Of a DNA stretch of 64,000 nt, positions 1 to 9,464 are shown one piece after another; position 1 is the stretch's first letter, and each line of letters starts with the position of its first letter. The notes under the pieces were generated by a model. It had not been told where the DNA came from, ran no database searches, and saw nothing but the letters and a program-made list of their open reading frames with translations. The translations under genes were made by a program, and so were the position numbers. Origin of the DNA: Rahnella ecdela (GTDB lineage: Bacteria; Pseudomonadota; Gammaproteobacteria; Enterobacterales; Enterobacteriaceae); assembly GCF_019049625.1 (NCBI RefSeq), contig NZ_JAFMOY010000118.1, positions 1 to 64,000 of the forward strand. Reading direction: 5' to 3'.

Positions 1-361
1 CGAACGATTGAAAGTGCTTTCATCGGGTTCCCATCAGCTTAAGATAATCGATTGATTCTAAAACATGACACTCGATAAATCATATCCTCGCTAGAATGGT
101 CGTTTTACTGAATGCTCAACTATTAAGGTCCGCTCCTGGCACACAGCAGACAAACAGATGACACTGAAGGTCTGCTGTGTGCCAAGAGCGGTCGTTTCAC
201 CATTAGTCATCTTGGTTCGGACTGGTAATAAAATTCTTAATGCTACTGAAATACAGCTGGATTAAGCATGGTCTTCATTAGGCGCACATCTATTCGTTCA
301 ACAAGAGGTTGCCTTTGTCGAAGGAAAAGACATTATATCCTTTTAAGTTAAAAGGGCTTTT
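1..361. other. Non-coding left edge with a long inverted repeat
   Basis: No convincing gene is visible. The stretch holds a long inverted repeat (listed separately) and a short CCTTTTAAG/TTAAAAGG dyad at about 339-355, which overlaps the ribosome-binding region of the DJ-1 family gene at 362. Nothing else stands out. Confidence 0.5.
130..191. repeat. Imperfect inverted repeat, 22-base arms
   Basis: Arms 130-151 and 170-191 are complementary at 21 of 22 positions around an 18-base loop. The left arm starts CCGCTCCTGGCAC and the right arm ends GTGCCAAGAGCGG. There is no T-run after it, so it does not look like a simple terminator. A motif of similar wording (GCTCCTAGCAC) recurs in the hairpin at 1092-1115 on the far side of the DJ-1 family gene. 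Confidence 0.7.
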
Positions 362-1057
362 ATGATTGATTCTGCATGCACATCAATCGGGCTGATCCTG
401 TTTCCAGCTCTCACTCAGCTTGATCTTACCGGCCCTTATGAAGTTTTCGTAAGAGCGCCAAACACAAAGGTTCATCTCATCTGGAAAAACTTGGACCTCG
501 TGGTTTCTGATCGAGGTATGGCTATACAGCCAACAACCACATTCAACGCATGTCCCGAACTGGATGTAATTTGTGTCCCGGGTGGTCCAGGGCAGATAAA
601 CCTGATGGAGGACGAAGAAGTCCTTTCGTTTATCCGGACTCAAAGTAAACAAGCAAAACTCGTGACTTCGGTATGCACTGGTTCGCTTGTTTTGGGCGCA
701 GCAGGACTTCTGAAGGGATACAAAGCAACTACGCACTGGGCTTCTCTGGATCAGCTCGCTTTGTTAGGTGCAGAGGCAGTGAGTGAGCGAGTAGTGCGTG
801 ACCGCAATCGTATAACTGGCGCAGGTGTGACGTCAGGTATAGATTTTGCTCTCAACGTCGTGTCAGAAATGTTCGGAAGTGACATCGCTCAGAATATTCA
901 GCTGCATATGGAATACGACCCAGCCCCTCCCTTTACCTGTGGCTCACCCCGCACAGCATCTGAAGAACAGCTACAAAAAGCACAGGAACAGGCTGCACCA
1001 TTTATTGAAATGAGGCGGCAGGCTACTTTAAAAGCAGCAGCCAGACTTAAGAACTAA
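362..1057 (+). CDS. DJ-1/PfpI family protein, isonitrile hydratase-like
   Basis: 231 residues with the DJ-1/PfpI fold. The nucleophile elbow is at Cys105 in the stretch VTSVCTGSLVLGAAGLL, followed by a TTHW segment. This spacing is typical of the cyclohexyl-isocyanide hydratase (InhA) branch, whose known members hydrate isonitriles to N-substituted formamides. Many members are uncharacterised, so substrate is inference. The start at 362 is supported by an AAAAGGG motif just upstream. The gene stands alone, between two hairpin-rich stretches (130-191 and 1092-1115), and its base composition is more AT-rich than genes further right, which hints at acquisition. Confidence 0.8.
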   Translation: MIDSACTSIGLILFPALTQLDLTGPYEVFVRAPNTKVHLIWKNLDLVVSDRGMAIQPTTTFNACPELDVICVPGGPGQINLMEDEEVLSFIRTQSKQAKLVTSVCTGSLVLGAAGLLKGYKATTHWASLDQLALLGAEAVSERVVRDRNRITGAGVTSGIDFALNVVSEMFGSDIAQNIQLHMEYDPAPPFTCGSPRTASEEQLQKAQEQAAPFIEMRRQATLKAAARLKN

Positions 1058-1091
1058 GGGTATATCGGAATTTCTCTCTTCACTTACCAAC

Positions 1092-1115
1092 GTCAGCTCC
1101 TAGCACGGAGCTGAC
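1092..1115. repeat. Perfect 9-bp hairpin
   Basis: GTCAGCTCC at 1092-1100 pairs with GGAGCTGAC at 1107-1115 around a six-base loop. It lies 35 bases after the DJ-1 family gene and could stall transcription, but no T-run follows. A second weaker dyad (TCCGCT/AGCGGA) follows at about 1132-1153. Confidence 0.6.
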
Positions 1116-1328
1116 ATGCGAGTGTGAATGGTCCGCTATGAGCGAGGAGCGGAAGTACGCATTTTCTCTCTCAGTTGATTGAGGAATTACTAACTGGGCA
1201 TAAAAATCAGCCATACAAATAAAACAGGTATTCTGAGCGCGCCATGAATTTTGGGGGTAGCGGGTATCAGAATTCGATGTAACGTATATTGTGTCTTTGC
1301 ACCTTACATTTCGTGTTTAAAGAGGATT

Positions 1329-1979
1329 ATGAATAATAAAATTATCGTGGGTGTGTTGCTTGCATGCGTTTCCGGTAGTGTTTTTAGTGAACCTTTACAA
1401 GAAGATAGTCAACCTATATCGCTGAAATTAAGTGATAATTCTTTGAAAGAGGTAAATACCTGCGAAGATTTTATCGCGCTTCGCCGTGCGGGTAAGACGG
1501 TGACCGACTTGCCTAATTTGCCCGACCGCTTTGCTGATATGGCCAGAGGCTCATTGACTAATTGCTATCTCACGACCTACACCAAAGATCATGGATTAAC
1601 CGAAATTAAACCGGCTTCGCAAGCCCCGACTCTGAAAGAAATAGTAGATCATTTCCCTGCGTCCGCTGCAATTGCGATTAGCAATGAAGAAGTCGCTAAA
1701 GTTAAATCACTTTACCAAAATAAAACCATACGACAGAAAGAACCGGATTTGAAACCTGATAATAATGGACGCATGGTTTCTACGAAATCTGCTGATGGCT
1801 ACCTGATAAGCAATCACCGAACTTTTAAGGATAAAGACGGGAAGATTATCGATTTTATCACACTGGGCAAGTTTGTAACCCAAGGTACATGGGGGGAGTC
1901 CACGACTTACGAGATTCTTTCCAAAAGCAACCCGGTGTGGAAAATTCAGGAGATTAATGAAAACGCCCCACTTTGGTGA
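1329..1979 (+). CDS. Exported protein of unknown function
   Basis: 216 residues. I chose the ATG at 1329 because AGAGGA lies just upstream and because the product then opens with a classic signal peptide: MNNK, a hydrophobic core IIVGVLLACVSGSV and a likely cleavage after VFS. A lipoprotein reading at the Cys in LLAC is possible but the lipobox is poor. The mature part is hydrophilic, has no recognised motif or further membrane segment, and contains several charged stretches around residues 95-150. It is probably periplasmic. The longer frame from 1251 would add a low-quality N-terminus. No partner gene is evident. AT-rich compared with the rest of the window. Confidence 0.6.
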   Translation: MNNKIIVGVLLACVSGSVFSEPLQEDSQPISLKLSDNSLKEVNTCEDFIALRRAGKTVTDLPNLPDRFADMARGSLTNCYLTTYTKDHGLTEIKPASQAPTLKEIVDHFPASAAIAISNEEVAKVKSLYQNKTIRQKEPDLKPDNNGRMVSTKSADGYLISNHRTFKDKDGKIIDFITLGKFVTQGTWGESTTYEILSKSNPVWKIQEINENAPLW

Positions 1980-2009
1980 AGAAAGGCGCTGATTAGTGCG
2001 TTTTTCTTA

Positions 2010-2238
2010 TTAATGACCAGCAAGTGCCTGTTGGAAATTGTGTGCAGTATCGGCGTTTCTCTTATCACCAATTCCCGTACGATGAGATTCAGTCGCTGCA
2101 GTCCCACAATCTCCCCGATTCACCGCAGCATTAAATTTTGGGAATTCATTGCGTAAGCGTGGAATTCCCAAGTTAAATCCCATATCTACAAGTCCAGTTT
2201 TAGCGTTATCGGTAAAACGATCATAATCCCCGCAACCC
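2010..2238 (-). pseudogene. C-terminal fragment of a phage/pesticin-type muramidase
   Basis: The reverse strand reads about 75 residues that resemble the end of a lysozyme-like muramidase: a GLVDMGFNLG helix, FPKFNAAVN and an ATESHRTGIGDKRN segment before a stop. Families of this type (pesticin-like or phage endolysins) carry their catalytic Glu/Asp far upstream, and that part is absent here. Upstream of about 2238 the reading dissolves into unrelated sequence. I read it as a leftover of a lysozyme-type effector or prophage gene. The fragment would have no activity by itself. Confidence 0.55.
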
Positions 2239-2254
2239 TTTCTCAGTTTCTTGT

Positions 2255-2533
2255 ACATCCGCAATACAACATTCAGTGGCGCCCGGATGATGACTTGCGC
2301 ATCGAGTCGGAGCAACTGCGCTACCGAGAATTGATAAATGGCCCCGACTATCCCGCCTCATGGATTTTCCCCTGCTGGCTGGACAACTGGAGCAATGCCT
2401 GGATGTGCGCTTCCTGCGACATGCCAATTTCGGAGCGCACTTGCTCGAACCCGAGGCGCTGTCGTGCAATTCCAAAATCCGTCAATGGTTATCACCCTGC
2501 GCCGACACTTTTGGATGGAACAGAAAAAGATAA
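2255..2533 (+). pseudogene. Degraded, frameshifted remnant of an unknown gene
   Basis: Protein-like sequence runs from about 2255 in one frame (containing IQWRPDDDLRIESEQLRYRE), then continues in another frame from 2360 (MDFPLLAGQLEQCLDVRFLRH) to a TAA at 2531-2533. The switch near 2350 suggests a frameshift in a former gene. I do not recognise the family. It directly abuts the muramidase fragment on the other strand, so this point looks like a rearrangement junction. Confidence 0.3.
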
Positions 2534-2625
2534 TTTGGAAACAGTGTGTCCCATCCCCCGTTTTGGCTGATGCTTTCCTTAGCAGGATGCTTTATGTTGG
2601 TTACACTCAGCTGCAAGGTATACCC

Positions 2626-3078
2626 ATGATAACAGTAGAGAAATCAGATCCATTTTCTTCAGAATCCCATCGCTTAATCGAAATGCTGTCAGCAGAACTT
2701 GCCGCTATAACTGGTGATAACGGCAAAAGTAATTTCACCGTTGAAGCATTGAGTGATGACAAAGCTTTATGGGCATTAGCAAAGAATTCTCACGGCAAAG
2801 CTATAGGATGCGGTGCTATACGGCCTTTAACGCAAAATATAGCCGAGCTTAAAAGAATGTTTTCAGACCGAAGTGTGTCAGGTATTGGCGGTGCTTTACT
2901 CGCTTTTCTTGAAACATCTGCAAAAGAGATGGGATATACCGAACTTAGGCTGGAAACCCGGCTCATCAACTATCGGGCTGTAAATTTCTACGAGAAAAAT
3001 GGTTATATCCGTATTGAGAATTACGGCCCATATATAGGCAGGACAGAAGCTGTCTGTTTCTCAAAGCCATTGCATTGA
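2626..3078 (+). CDS. GNAT family N-acetyltransferase
   Basis: 150 residues with the GNAT pattern. IGCGAIRPL forms the central strand, SGIGGALLAFLETSAKEMGY is the acetyl-CoA pyrophosphate loop and helix (the R/Q-x-x-G-x-G/A element is present in degenerate form), and AVNFYEKNGY is the usual C-terminal motif. Such enzymes move acetyl from acetyl-CoA to an amine; the acceptor cannot be told. The start at ATG 2626 follows AAGG by eight bases. The longer frame back to 2338 runs through the degraded remnant and is rejected. It is followed immediately by the broken aldo/keto reductase. Confidence 0.8.
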   Translation: MITVEKSDPFSSESHRLIEMLSAELAAITGDNGKSNFTVEALSDDKALWALAKNSHGKAIGCGAIRPLTQNIAELKRMFSDRSVSGIGGALLAFLETSAKEMGYTELRLETRLINYRAVNFYEKNGYIRIENYGPYIGRTEAVCFSKPLH

Positions 3079-3493
<415 letters not shown>

Positions 3494-3509
3494 TCCGACT
3501 GACCTGACA

Positions 3510-4415
<906 letters not shown>

Positions 4416-4543
4416 TTAGTGACCGGCTCCCGCATAGGGATTTCTCATCTTATATTCTGAAACACGTTGGTTTTTACCAAAAGACCTGACTGTTGTATAT
4501 ATGATGCCCCGTTTAAAAAATTTCTCAGGCTAAGGTGCAACAG

Positions 4544-4939
4544 ATGTTTTCTAAGCATTATGAAGTAGATGAAAACCATATCGATTTTCAGGGTGTCGTG
4601 GACGGCTTGTATTATCCCTTCTACATGGAATGGACGCGTCATGCTTACATGCGGGAAGCGCTGGGGATTGATATCGAAGCGGAGTTTGCTCAGGGCAATA
4701 TGTACATGGTGCTGGAATATTCGCTGCGCTTTCGTAAAAGCCTGCAAAAAGACGACAAGGTTGAAGTAACCTGCGAACTGGCGCGCAATGAGAAGCGCAA
4801 CCGCGTTAACTTCGTTCAGCAGATCAAAGTGGAAGGTGTGGTGTTTGCCGAAGCCACTTTCGTGGCGACCTGTCTGACTAACGGACGTCCTTCAATGCCG
4901 GATGCGGTGAAGAACGTGCTGGCCCTGCTGCCGGAATAA
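4544..4939 (+). CDS. Acyl-CoA thioesterase, 4HBT hot-dog fold
   Basis: 131 residues. The segment YYPFYMEWTRHAYMREALG carries the hot-dog helix of the YbgC/FadM-type 4-hydroxybenzoyl-CoA thioesterase family, and a basic strand LRFRKSLQKDDKVEVTCEL follows. In this family an Asp near the N-terminus acts in acyl-CoA hydrolysis; DFQGVVDG here has Asp residues at that place but not the usual D-x-x-G-H-V-N/Y wording, so activity is likely but not certain. The ATG at 4544 is preceded by TAAGG at 4531-4535; the GTG at 4535 overlaps that site and is not used. Monocistronic, ending at a terminator. Confidence 0.75.
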   Translation: MFSKHYEVDENHIDFQGVVDGLYYPFYMEWTRHAYMREALGIDIEAEFAQGNMYMVLEYSLRFRKSLQKDDKVEVTCELARNEKRNRVNFVQQIKVEGVVFAEATFVATCLTNGRPSMPDAVKNVLALLPE

Positions 4940-4955
4940 ACTTCCTCGCAAGAGA

Positions 4956-4989
4956 ATGCCAGTCACACCGGTGGCTGGCATGGTTTTTA
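4956..4989 (+). terminator. Intrinsic terminator after the thioesterase gene
   Basis: ATGCCAGTCAC (4956-4966) pairs with GTGGCTGGCAT (4971-4981), with one G-U pair and a four-base loop, then TGGTTTTTAG. It separates the thioesterase gene from the convergent TetR gene. Confidence 0.8.
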
Positions 4990-5011
4990 GAGCGTATTTA
5001 TCACAAGCGTT

Positions 5012-5614
5012 TCAGGGGATGTGAATAATCTTTTGCGTCGTCGCCATCGCGGAATCGAACGGGCTCATGTTGCGGACAATCTTGACCATCACGCTGGCAC
5101 CCAGCCACAGCTGATACAAACTTTCCGCCACCGTGCGGGGAGTATCATCAATGGTCAGCGATCCCTCATCCACGCCGGTTTCTAACGCCTGCGCCAGCCG
5201 CGAGATAATTCCCGACGTCCCGGACAATAGCGTTAAACGCATCGTGTCCGAAAGATCCGCGACTTCCGCGCCAAGTTTCACTGCCAGACATTTGCCCTGA
5301 CAGTCGGAGAATGACTGAGACTCCTGCCATAGCTGCCAGTAATTCATCAGCCGCTGCGCCATATTCAGACCGGGCTGGCTCAGCGCGCGGTCAAGATCAG
5401 CCAGATAATCTTCAAAATAACGCTCAAGCATCCCCACACCAAATGCCTCTTTCGAGCCAAAATAATGATAGAAAGACCCTTTGGGCACGGCCGCGTCTTT
5501 AAGAATTTCATTCAGTCCGACAGCAGAAAATCCCTTACCAGCCATAATGCGCTGGCCAGTTGCAAGGATGTGCTCGCGGACGTCATTGTTATGGTGTTGC
5601 GTTGCAGTAGTCAT
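5012..5614 (-). CDS. nemR: TetR family repressor, NemR-like
   Basis: 200 residues. The N-terminal helix-turn-helix reads GLNEILKDAAVPKGSFYHYFGSKEAF, almost word for word the NemR type. E. coli NemR senses electrophiles and hypochlorite through cysteines; the segment GKCLAVKLGAEVADLS places Cys109 where NemR has its key redox Cys, and Cys105 is nearby. An operator-like palindrome lies 22 bases before the start codon and recurs twice before the neighbouring DJ-1 family gene, so autorepression and control of that gene are likely. Unlike E. coli, no nemA or gloA follows; the aldehyde-detoxification role may be taken by the DJ-1 protein. The symbol is by similarity only. Confidence 0.8.
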   Translation of the reverse strand: MTTATQHHNNDVREHILATGQRIMAGKGFSAVGLNEILKDAAVPKGSFYHYFGSKEAFGVGMLERYFEDYLADLDRALSQPGLNMAQRLMNYWQLWQESQSFSDCQGKCLAVKLGAEVADLSDTMRLTLLSGTSGIISRLAQALETGVDEGSLTIDDTPRTVAESLYQLWLGASVMVKIVRNMSPFDSAMATTQKIIHIP

Positions 5615-5635
5615 AGGCTGAATTTACCAAAAAAC

Positions 5636-5650
5636 TAGACCAGTCGTCTA
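5636..5650. promoter_or_regulatory. TetR/NemR-type operator, copy 1
   Basis: TAGACCAGTCGTCTA, with perfect 5-bp arms TAGAC/GTCTA. It lies just upstream of the TetR gene and is identical to the copies at 6486-6500 and 6605-6619, which marks it as the binding site of this regulator. Confidence 0.8.
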
Positions 5651-5770
5651 TGAGCGAATGGTGGGACACGATTATTTCATGACCCTGCGCCCGCTCATCC
5701 CGCAACATTAACATGTTGAAACACGCTCAGCGGAGTGACAATAGAGCCCGCCACCCCGCGTGAAGAGCCT

Positions 5771-6451
5771 TTATGCACTCAGCTGTTTAATCAGCAGTTC
5801 TGCCGCTTCTGCTGAAGAACCCGGATTCTGACCGGTGATCAGCAATCCGTCGATCACCACATACGAACCCCAATCCGGACCTTTGGAATAGATGCCGCCT
5901 TTGGCGATCAGCTCATCTTCCACCAGGAAAGGCACCACATTGGTCAGGCCCACCGCTTCCTCTTCGGTATTGGTAAAGCCGGTCACTTTTTTACCCTCAA
6001 CCAGTGGTTTTCCGGCAGGCGTTTTCACGTGGCGCAGTACGCCCGGTGCGTGACAAACCAGCGCGACAGGCTTGTCTGCCGCCAGAGATGCTTCAATTAA
6101 CGCAATGGAGTTTTTATCTTCTGCCAGGTCCCACAGCGGACCGTGGCCACCCGGATAGAAAACAGCGTCGTAATCCGCCTGTGAAACGCTGTCGAGACGA
6201 ACCGTTGAGGCGAGCTGAGCGGTTGCCTGCGCGTCGGCTTCGAAACGATGCGTCTTCTCAGTCTGGAAATCAGGCTCATTGCTTTTTGGATCCAGCGGCG
6301 GATTGCCACCGTTTGGCGAAGCCAGCGTAATTTCTGCTCCGGCGTCTTTAAATGCGTAGTAAGGCGCGGCCAGTTCTTCCAGCCAGAAACCCGTTTTACG
6401 GCCTGTGTTGCCCAGTTTGTCGTGTGAGGTGAGAACCATAAGAATCTTCAT
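5771..6451 (-). CDS. DJ-1/PfpI family protein, class III glyoxalase-like
   Basis: 226 residues of the DJ-1 superfamily. The nucleophile Cys133 sits in ALVCHAPG with His134 beside it, a conserved Glu is in GFWLEELAAP (residues 25-26), and FYPGGHGPLWDL supplies the glycine-rich loop. Members with this layout (Hsp31/YhbO-like proteins of fungi and bacteria) hydrate or detoxify methylglyoxal and related aldehydes. The gene lies upstream of, and in the same direction as, the NemR-like repressor gene. Two copies of the repressor palindrome precede it (6486-6500 and 6605-6619), so it is probably induced by reactive aldehydes or oxidants. Cytosolic, as no signal peptide is present. Confidence 0.85.
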   Translation of the reverse strand: MKILMVLTSHDKLGNTGRKTGFWLEELAAPYYAFKDAGAEITLASPNGGNPPLDPKSNEPDFQTEKTHRFEADAQATAQLASTVRLDSVSQADYDAVFYPGGHGPLWDLAEDKNSIALIEASLAADKPVALVCHAPGVLRHVKTPAGKPLVEGKKVTGFTNTEEEAVGLTNVVPFLVEDELIAKGGIYSKGPDWGSYVVIDGLLITGQNPGSSAEAAELLIKQLSA

Positions 6452-6485
6452 AGCAAATCTCCAGCGTGTAGAATTATTATTGAAT

Positions 6486-6500
6486 TAGACCAGTCGTCTA
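6486..6500. promoter_or_regulatory. TetR/NemR-type operator, copy 2
   Basis: Exact copy of TAGACCAGTCGTCTA, 35 bases upstream of the DJ-1 family start codon, where it would block the promoter. Confidence 0.8.
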
Positions 6501-6604
6501 TTTATCAGCTAAAAAAATATCCGAACAGACGTTGGACCCGGCCAGAACGGTTAGAGTGTGATATCGCCCGCCCTCCGTAACCTTGACGCTAAGCTAACAA
6601 CTAT

Positions 6605-6619
6605 TAGACCAGTCGTCTA
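6605..6619. promoter_or_regulatory. TetR/NemR-type operator, copy 3
   Basis: Third exact copy of TAGACCAGTCGTCTA, 119 bases from copy 2 and about 154 bases upstream of the DJ-1 family gene. The next gene on that side ends rather than starts here, so this is a distal site for the same promoter or marks a second promoter. Confidence 0.75.
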
Positions 6620-6749
6620 GTGATAATTTAAAAAACTTTATATCTGACCTTTTGGGGTCCCCTTTCCGATCCGATGGCTGACGGTGCGCGGTCAGCCGCC
6701 GGATGCTCCTCATCAATCAGCGGTTCTGTTTGTATTAACTGGCTCGTCC

Positions 6750-7955
6750 TTAGCCGATCAACTTTGACCTGCCCGCCAGCGGCGCAACGAATAACTGCAA
6801 AGCCGATACCCCCAGCAGGGCAGCAAATGCCAGTGTCCAGTCATTGTTGTACTGATGCAGCATTCCGAAGAACAGCGGCCCTGTCGCAGCCACACCGTAT
6901 CCCACACATTGCGCCATCCCTGAAAGCTGAGCGGCCTGACGGTGATCTGCCGCACGCAGATTAAACAGCGAAAGGCAGGTCACCATTGATGCGCCTGCGC
7001 CCAGACCTGCAATCACCAGCCAGACCAGCGCTGCCGCCGGGAACAGCCATAAGCCGAGCAGCCCGACAAAGATAGCCAGTGAAGCGCAAAAACCGATCAT
7101 ACGCTGGTCTTTCAGCTTTTTGAGAAGGGAAATACTGACCACGTTGGCAATTACGGCGACGGCCTGATAGACGAACAACAGCCAGCCGGCACTTTCCTGA
7201 CTGATACCGGCAAACTGCGCATAGGGCGTAAACCAGTCGATCAGCGTGTAAAACACCATCGACTGCATCGCCATGAACAATGAAACCTGCCAGCCGAGCC
7301 ATGATTTCCAGGGAGATCGCAGTTTGTCGGAAGCCGGTGTATGAGCTGCATGTGCGGCTGATGGCGCTTTTTTCAGTAACGGCATCCATGCAAACACGGC
7401 AATGATCGCAGGCACAATCCAGATCCCCAGCGACAGTTGCCAGCCTGCCCCGCTCATCTGTCCGAGCGGCACGGCGATGCCGGATGCGACGCTGGCGGTG
7501 ATTGCCATCGTCGATGCATACAGGCCGATGTACTTTGCAGTGTGGTGTTTGAAATCACGCTTGATCAGCGGCGGAAGCAGGACATTCGCCGCCGCAATTC
7601 CGGCGCTCAGAATCACCGTACCGGCCCACAGTCCGCTGGCATAAGGCGTTATGCGGACCACAGAACCCAGAGCTATCAGGCATACCGCGCCCCATAAACT
7701 TTTCTCCAGTCCGATGCGGTTTCCGCCCCACGACGCCAGCGGCGCAATGGCTGCAAAAAGTATCAGGGGAATAAAATTCAGCAGACCTGCTGCGGAAGGA
7801 CTCAACCCGAATGTCGCACAAATATCACTCAGCACCGGGCCGGTGGAGGTGATTGGCGCGCGCAAATTGGCCGCAGTCAGCAGAATAATAAAAAGGAAAA
7901 AACCGGTATCGGAACTAAGGGAAGAACGCGTAGAGGAATGCTGAAACCATGTCAT
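6750..7955 (-). CDS. MFS transporter, CynX/NimT family
   Basis: 401 residues with about 12 hydrophobic segments. The opening ILLTAANLRAPITSTGPVLSDI and the later NVLLPPLIKRDF and AALSGMAQ-like (AAQLSGMAQCVGYGVAATGP) signatures belong to the CynX/NimT group of the major facilitator superfamily, which includes E. coli cyanate transporter CynX and 2-nitroimidazole exporter NimT (YeaN). It is an inner-membrane carrier; its substrate cannot be read from sequence. It lies upstream of the DJ-1 gene in the same direction but nearly 300 bases away with operators between, so it is probably a separate unit. Confidence 0.85.
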   Translation of the reverse strand: MTWFQHSSTRSSLSSDTGFFLFIILLTAANLRAPITSTGPVLSDICATFGLSPSAAGLLNFIPLILFAAIAPLASWGGNRIGLEKSLWGAVCLIALGSVVRITPYASGLWAGTVILSAGIAAANVLLPPLIKRDFKHHTAKYIGLYASTMAITASVASGIAVPLGQMSGAGWQLSLGIWIVPAIIAVFAWMPLLKKAPSAAHAAHTPASDKLRSPWKSWLGWQVSLFMAMQSMVFYTLIDWFTPYAQFAGISQESAGWLLFVYQAVAVIANVVSISLLKKLKDQRMIGFCASLAIFVGLLGLWLFPAAALVWLVIAGLGAGASMVTCLSLFNLRAADHRQAAQLSGMAQCVGYGVAATGPLFFGMLHQYNNDWTLAFAALLGVSALQLFVAPLAGRSKLIG

Positions 7956-8150
7956 AGATATACCGCACCATGAGCAGGCATAGCCTGCAGAAAGTGCGTT
8001 GGTTGACGTTAACGCTTACGCAACAGGGCTGGCACCCTGATGTCTGCCGCACATAATATTGGGGGAGCCGGCGCTTGTAAAGGTCCGGAATTCACCGCTA
8101 AGCCAGAACTTCCACTGACTTAACGGTGGTCTGATGTCAGACAAACGCGG

Positions 8151-9461
8151 TTACAGGTCCCATTTTCCGCCGGTGATGAGATCGATATCCTGCGGGCGCA
8201 GGCGGATCTCAGCGGCGCGGCGGTGTGCCTGCATACCTTCGGTGCGGCTCTGACGAACGGCGGGTTCGGCGACTGAGGCAATGCCGTGGTCGTCGATCCA
8301 CTGATGCGTACAGATTTTCACATACGCCCCCACCCACAGGCCGCCGGTATATCGCGCGGCGGCCATCGTCGGCAGCGTATGGTTGGTGCCGCAACATTTA
8401 TCCGAGAACACCACGCTGGCATTTTGTCCGATAAACAGCGAACCATAATTGCGGATTTTACCGGCAGTGGCATGAGGATCGCGGGTATGCACCTGCAAAT
8501 GTTCCGTCGCCATGTGGTCGGCCCAGGCAATCAGCTGTTCTTCATCCTGACACACCACAATTTCGCCCTGCCGTTTCCAGGCTTCGCCAGCCGTGGCGGC
8601 GGTAGGCAGCGTCTCCAGTTGCCTTTCGATTTCCGCCAGCGTTTCACTGGCAATGCGCGGGCTGGTCGTTGCCATACCGACGCGGGTGTGAACGTCATGT
8701 TCAGCCTGCGCGAGCAGATCGGCAGCCAGCATGCGCGGATCGGCGCTGTCATCAGTGATGACGTAAATTTCGCTTGGCCCGGCCAGCGCGTCGATGCCCA
8801 CTTTCCCGAACACCTGACGTTTCGCCTCATTCACAAAAGCATTCCCCGGCCCGACAACTTTATCCACCGCCGGAACAGACTCCGTGCCCCACGCCATGGC
8901 CGCAATCGCCTGCGCGCCACCGACTTTGAAGATGCGGTGCGCGCCCGCCAGATGACAAATCGCGATCATCGCCGGATGCGCACCCGGCGGCAGACAGGCG
9001 ATGATCTCATCACAGCCTGCCACCACCGCCGGTACGATAGACATCACCGGTGCCGACAAAATCGGGTATCGCCCGCCGGGGACATAACATCCCACCGTCT
9101 GAATGGGAATAATGCGGTGCCCGAGATGCACACCCGGCAGTGTCTCGACTTCAAGAGGTTTCATGGTCGCCAGCTGCGCCTCGGCAAAACGCTTCACCTG
9201 CGCAATGGCAAACTCACTGTCCCTGCGGGTCTGCGGATTGAGATCTGCCAGCGCACGTTCAATCTCCGCTTCAGATACTTCAAACTGGTCGGGCGTCGTC
9301 TGGTCGAACTTGGCAGAATACTCGCGCAGTGCCGCATCGCCACGCGTGCGCACCTGCTCAATAATCTGATGAACGGTTTCGGTCAGTGACCTGTCAGCCT
9401 GCGCATCCTGCCCCTGCGGGCGTTTAAGAAACTGCACATCCTCCGCATTAATCTTGCCCAT
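8151..9461 (-). CDS. Histidinol dehydrogenase-like enzyme (copy 1)
   Basis: 436 residues, full family length. [29 protein letters not shown] is the family signature. The zinc and catalytic residues of HisD appear in order: Gln and His in LLAQAEHD, the Glu-His pair in ATEHLQVH, the Asp before GTNHTLPT, and a C-terminal His in MQAHRRAAEIR. The context is catabolic, not his-operon, so this is a paralogue that oxidises another alcohol, as HpsN does with dihydroxypropanesulfonate. It is the last gene of the LacI-led left arm, three bases after the NTF2-like gene, with GGAGGAG overlapping that gene's end. A second paralogue lies at 14559-15890; the two are clearly divergent in sequence. Confidence 0.85.
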   Translation of the reverse strand: MGKINAEDVQFLKRPQGQDAQADRSLTETVHQIIEQVRTRGDAALREYSAKFDQTTPDQFEVSEAEIERALADLNPQTRRDSEFAIAQVKRFAEAQLATMKPLEVETLPGVHLGHRIIPIQTVGCYVPGGRYPILSAPVMSIVPAVVAGCDEIIACLPPGAHPAMIAICHLAGAHRIFKVGGAQAIAAMAWGTESVPAVDKVVGPGNAFVNEAKRQVFGKVGIDALAGPSEIYVITDDSADPRMLAADLLAQAEHDVHTRVGMATTSPRIASETLAEIERQLETLPTAATAGEAWKRQGEIVVCQDEEQLIAWADHMATEHLQVHTRDPHATAGKIRNYGSLFIGQNASVVFSDKCCGTNHTLPTMAAARYTGGLWVGAYVKICTHQWIDDHGIASVAEPAVRQSRTEGMQAHRRAAEIRLRPQDIDLITGGKWDL

Positions 9462-9464
9462 GAC

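Noticed and set aside
2338-2625. Extended N-terminus for the acetyltransferase gene
   Set aside because: The extension runs through the degraded remnant in a non-coding-like frame; a good start with ribosome site exists at 2626.
8286-9389. Long plus-strand open frame opposite the first HisD-like gene
   Set aside because: Its product is rich in Arg and His with no family features, as expected from antisense reading of a GC-rich gene; the minus-strand gene has all catalytic motifs.
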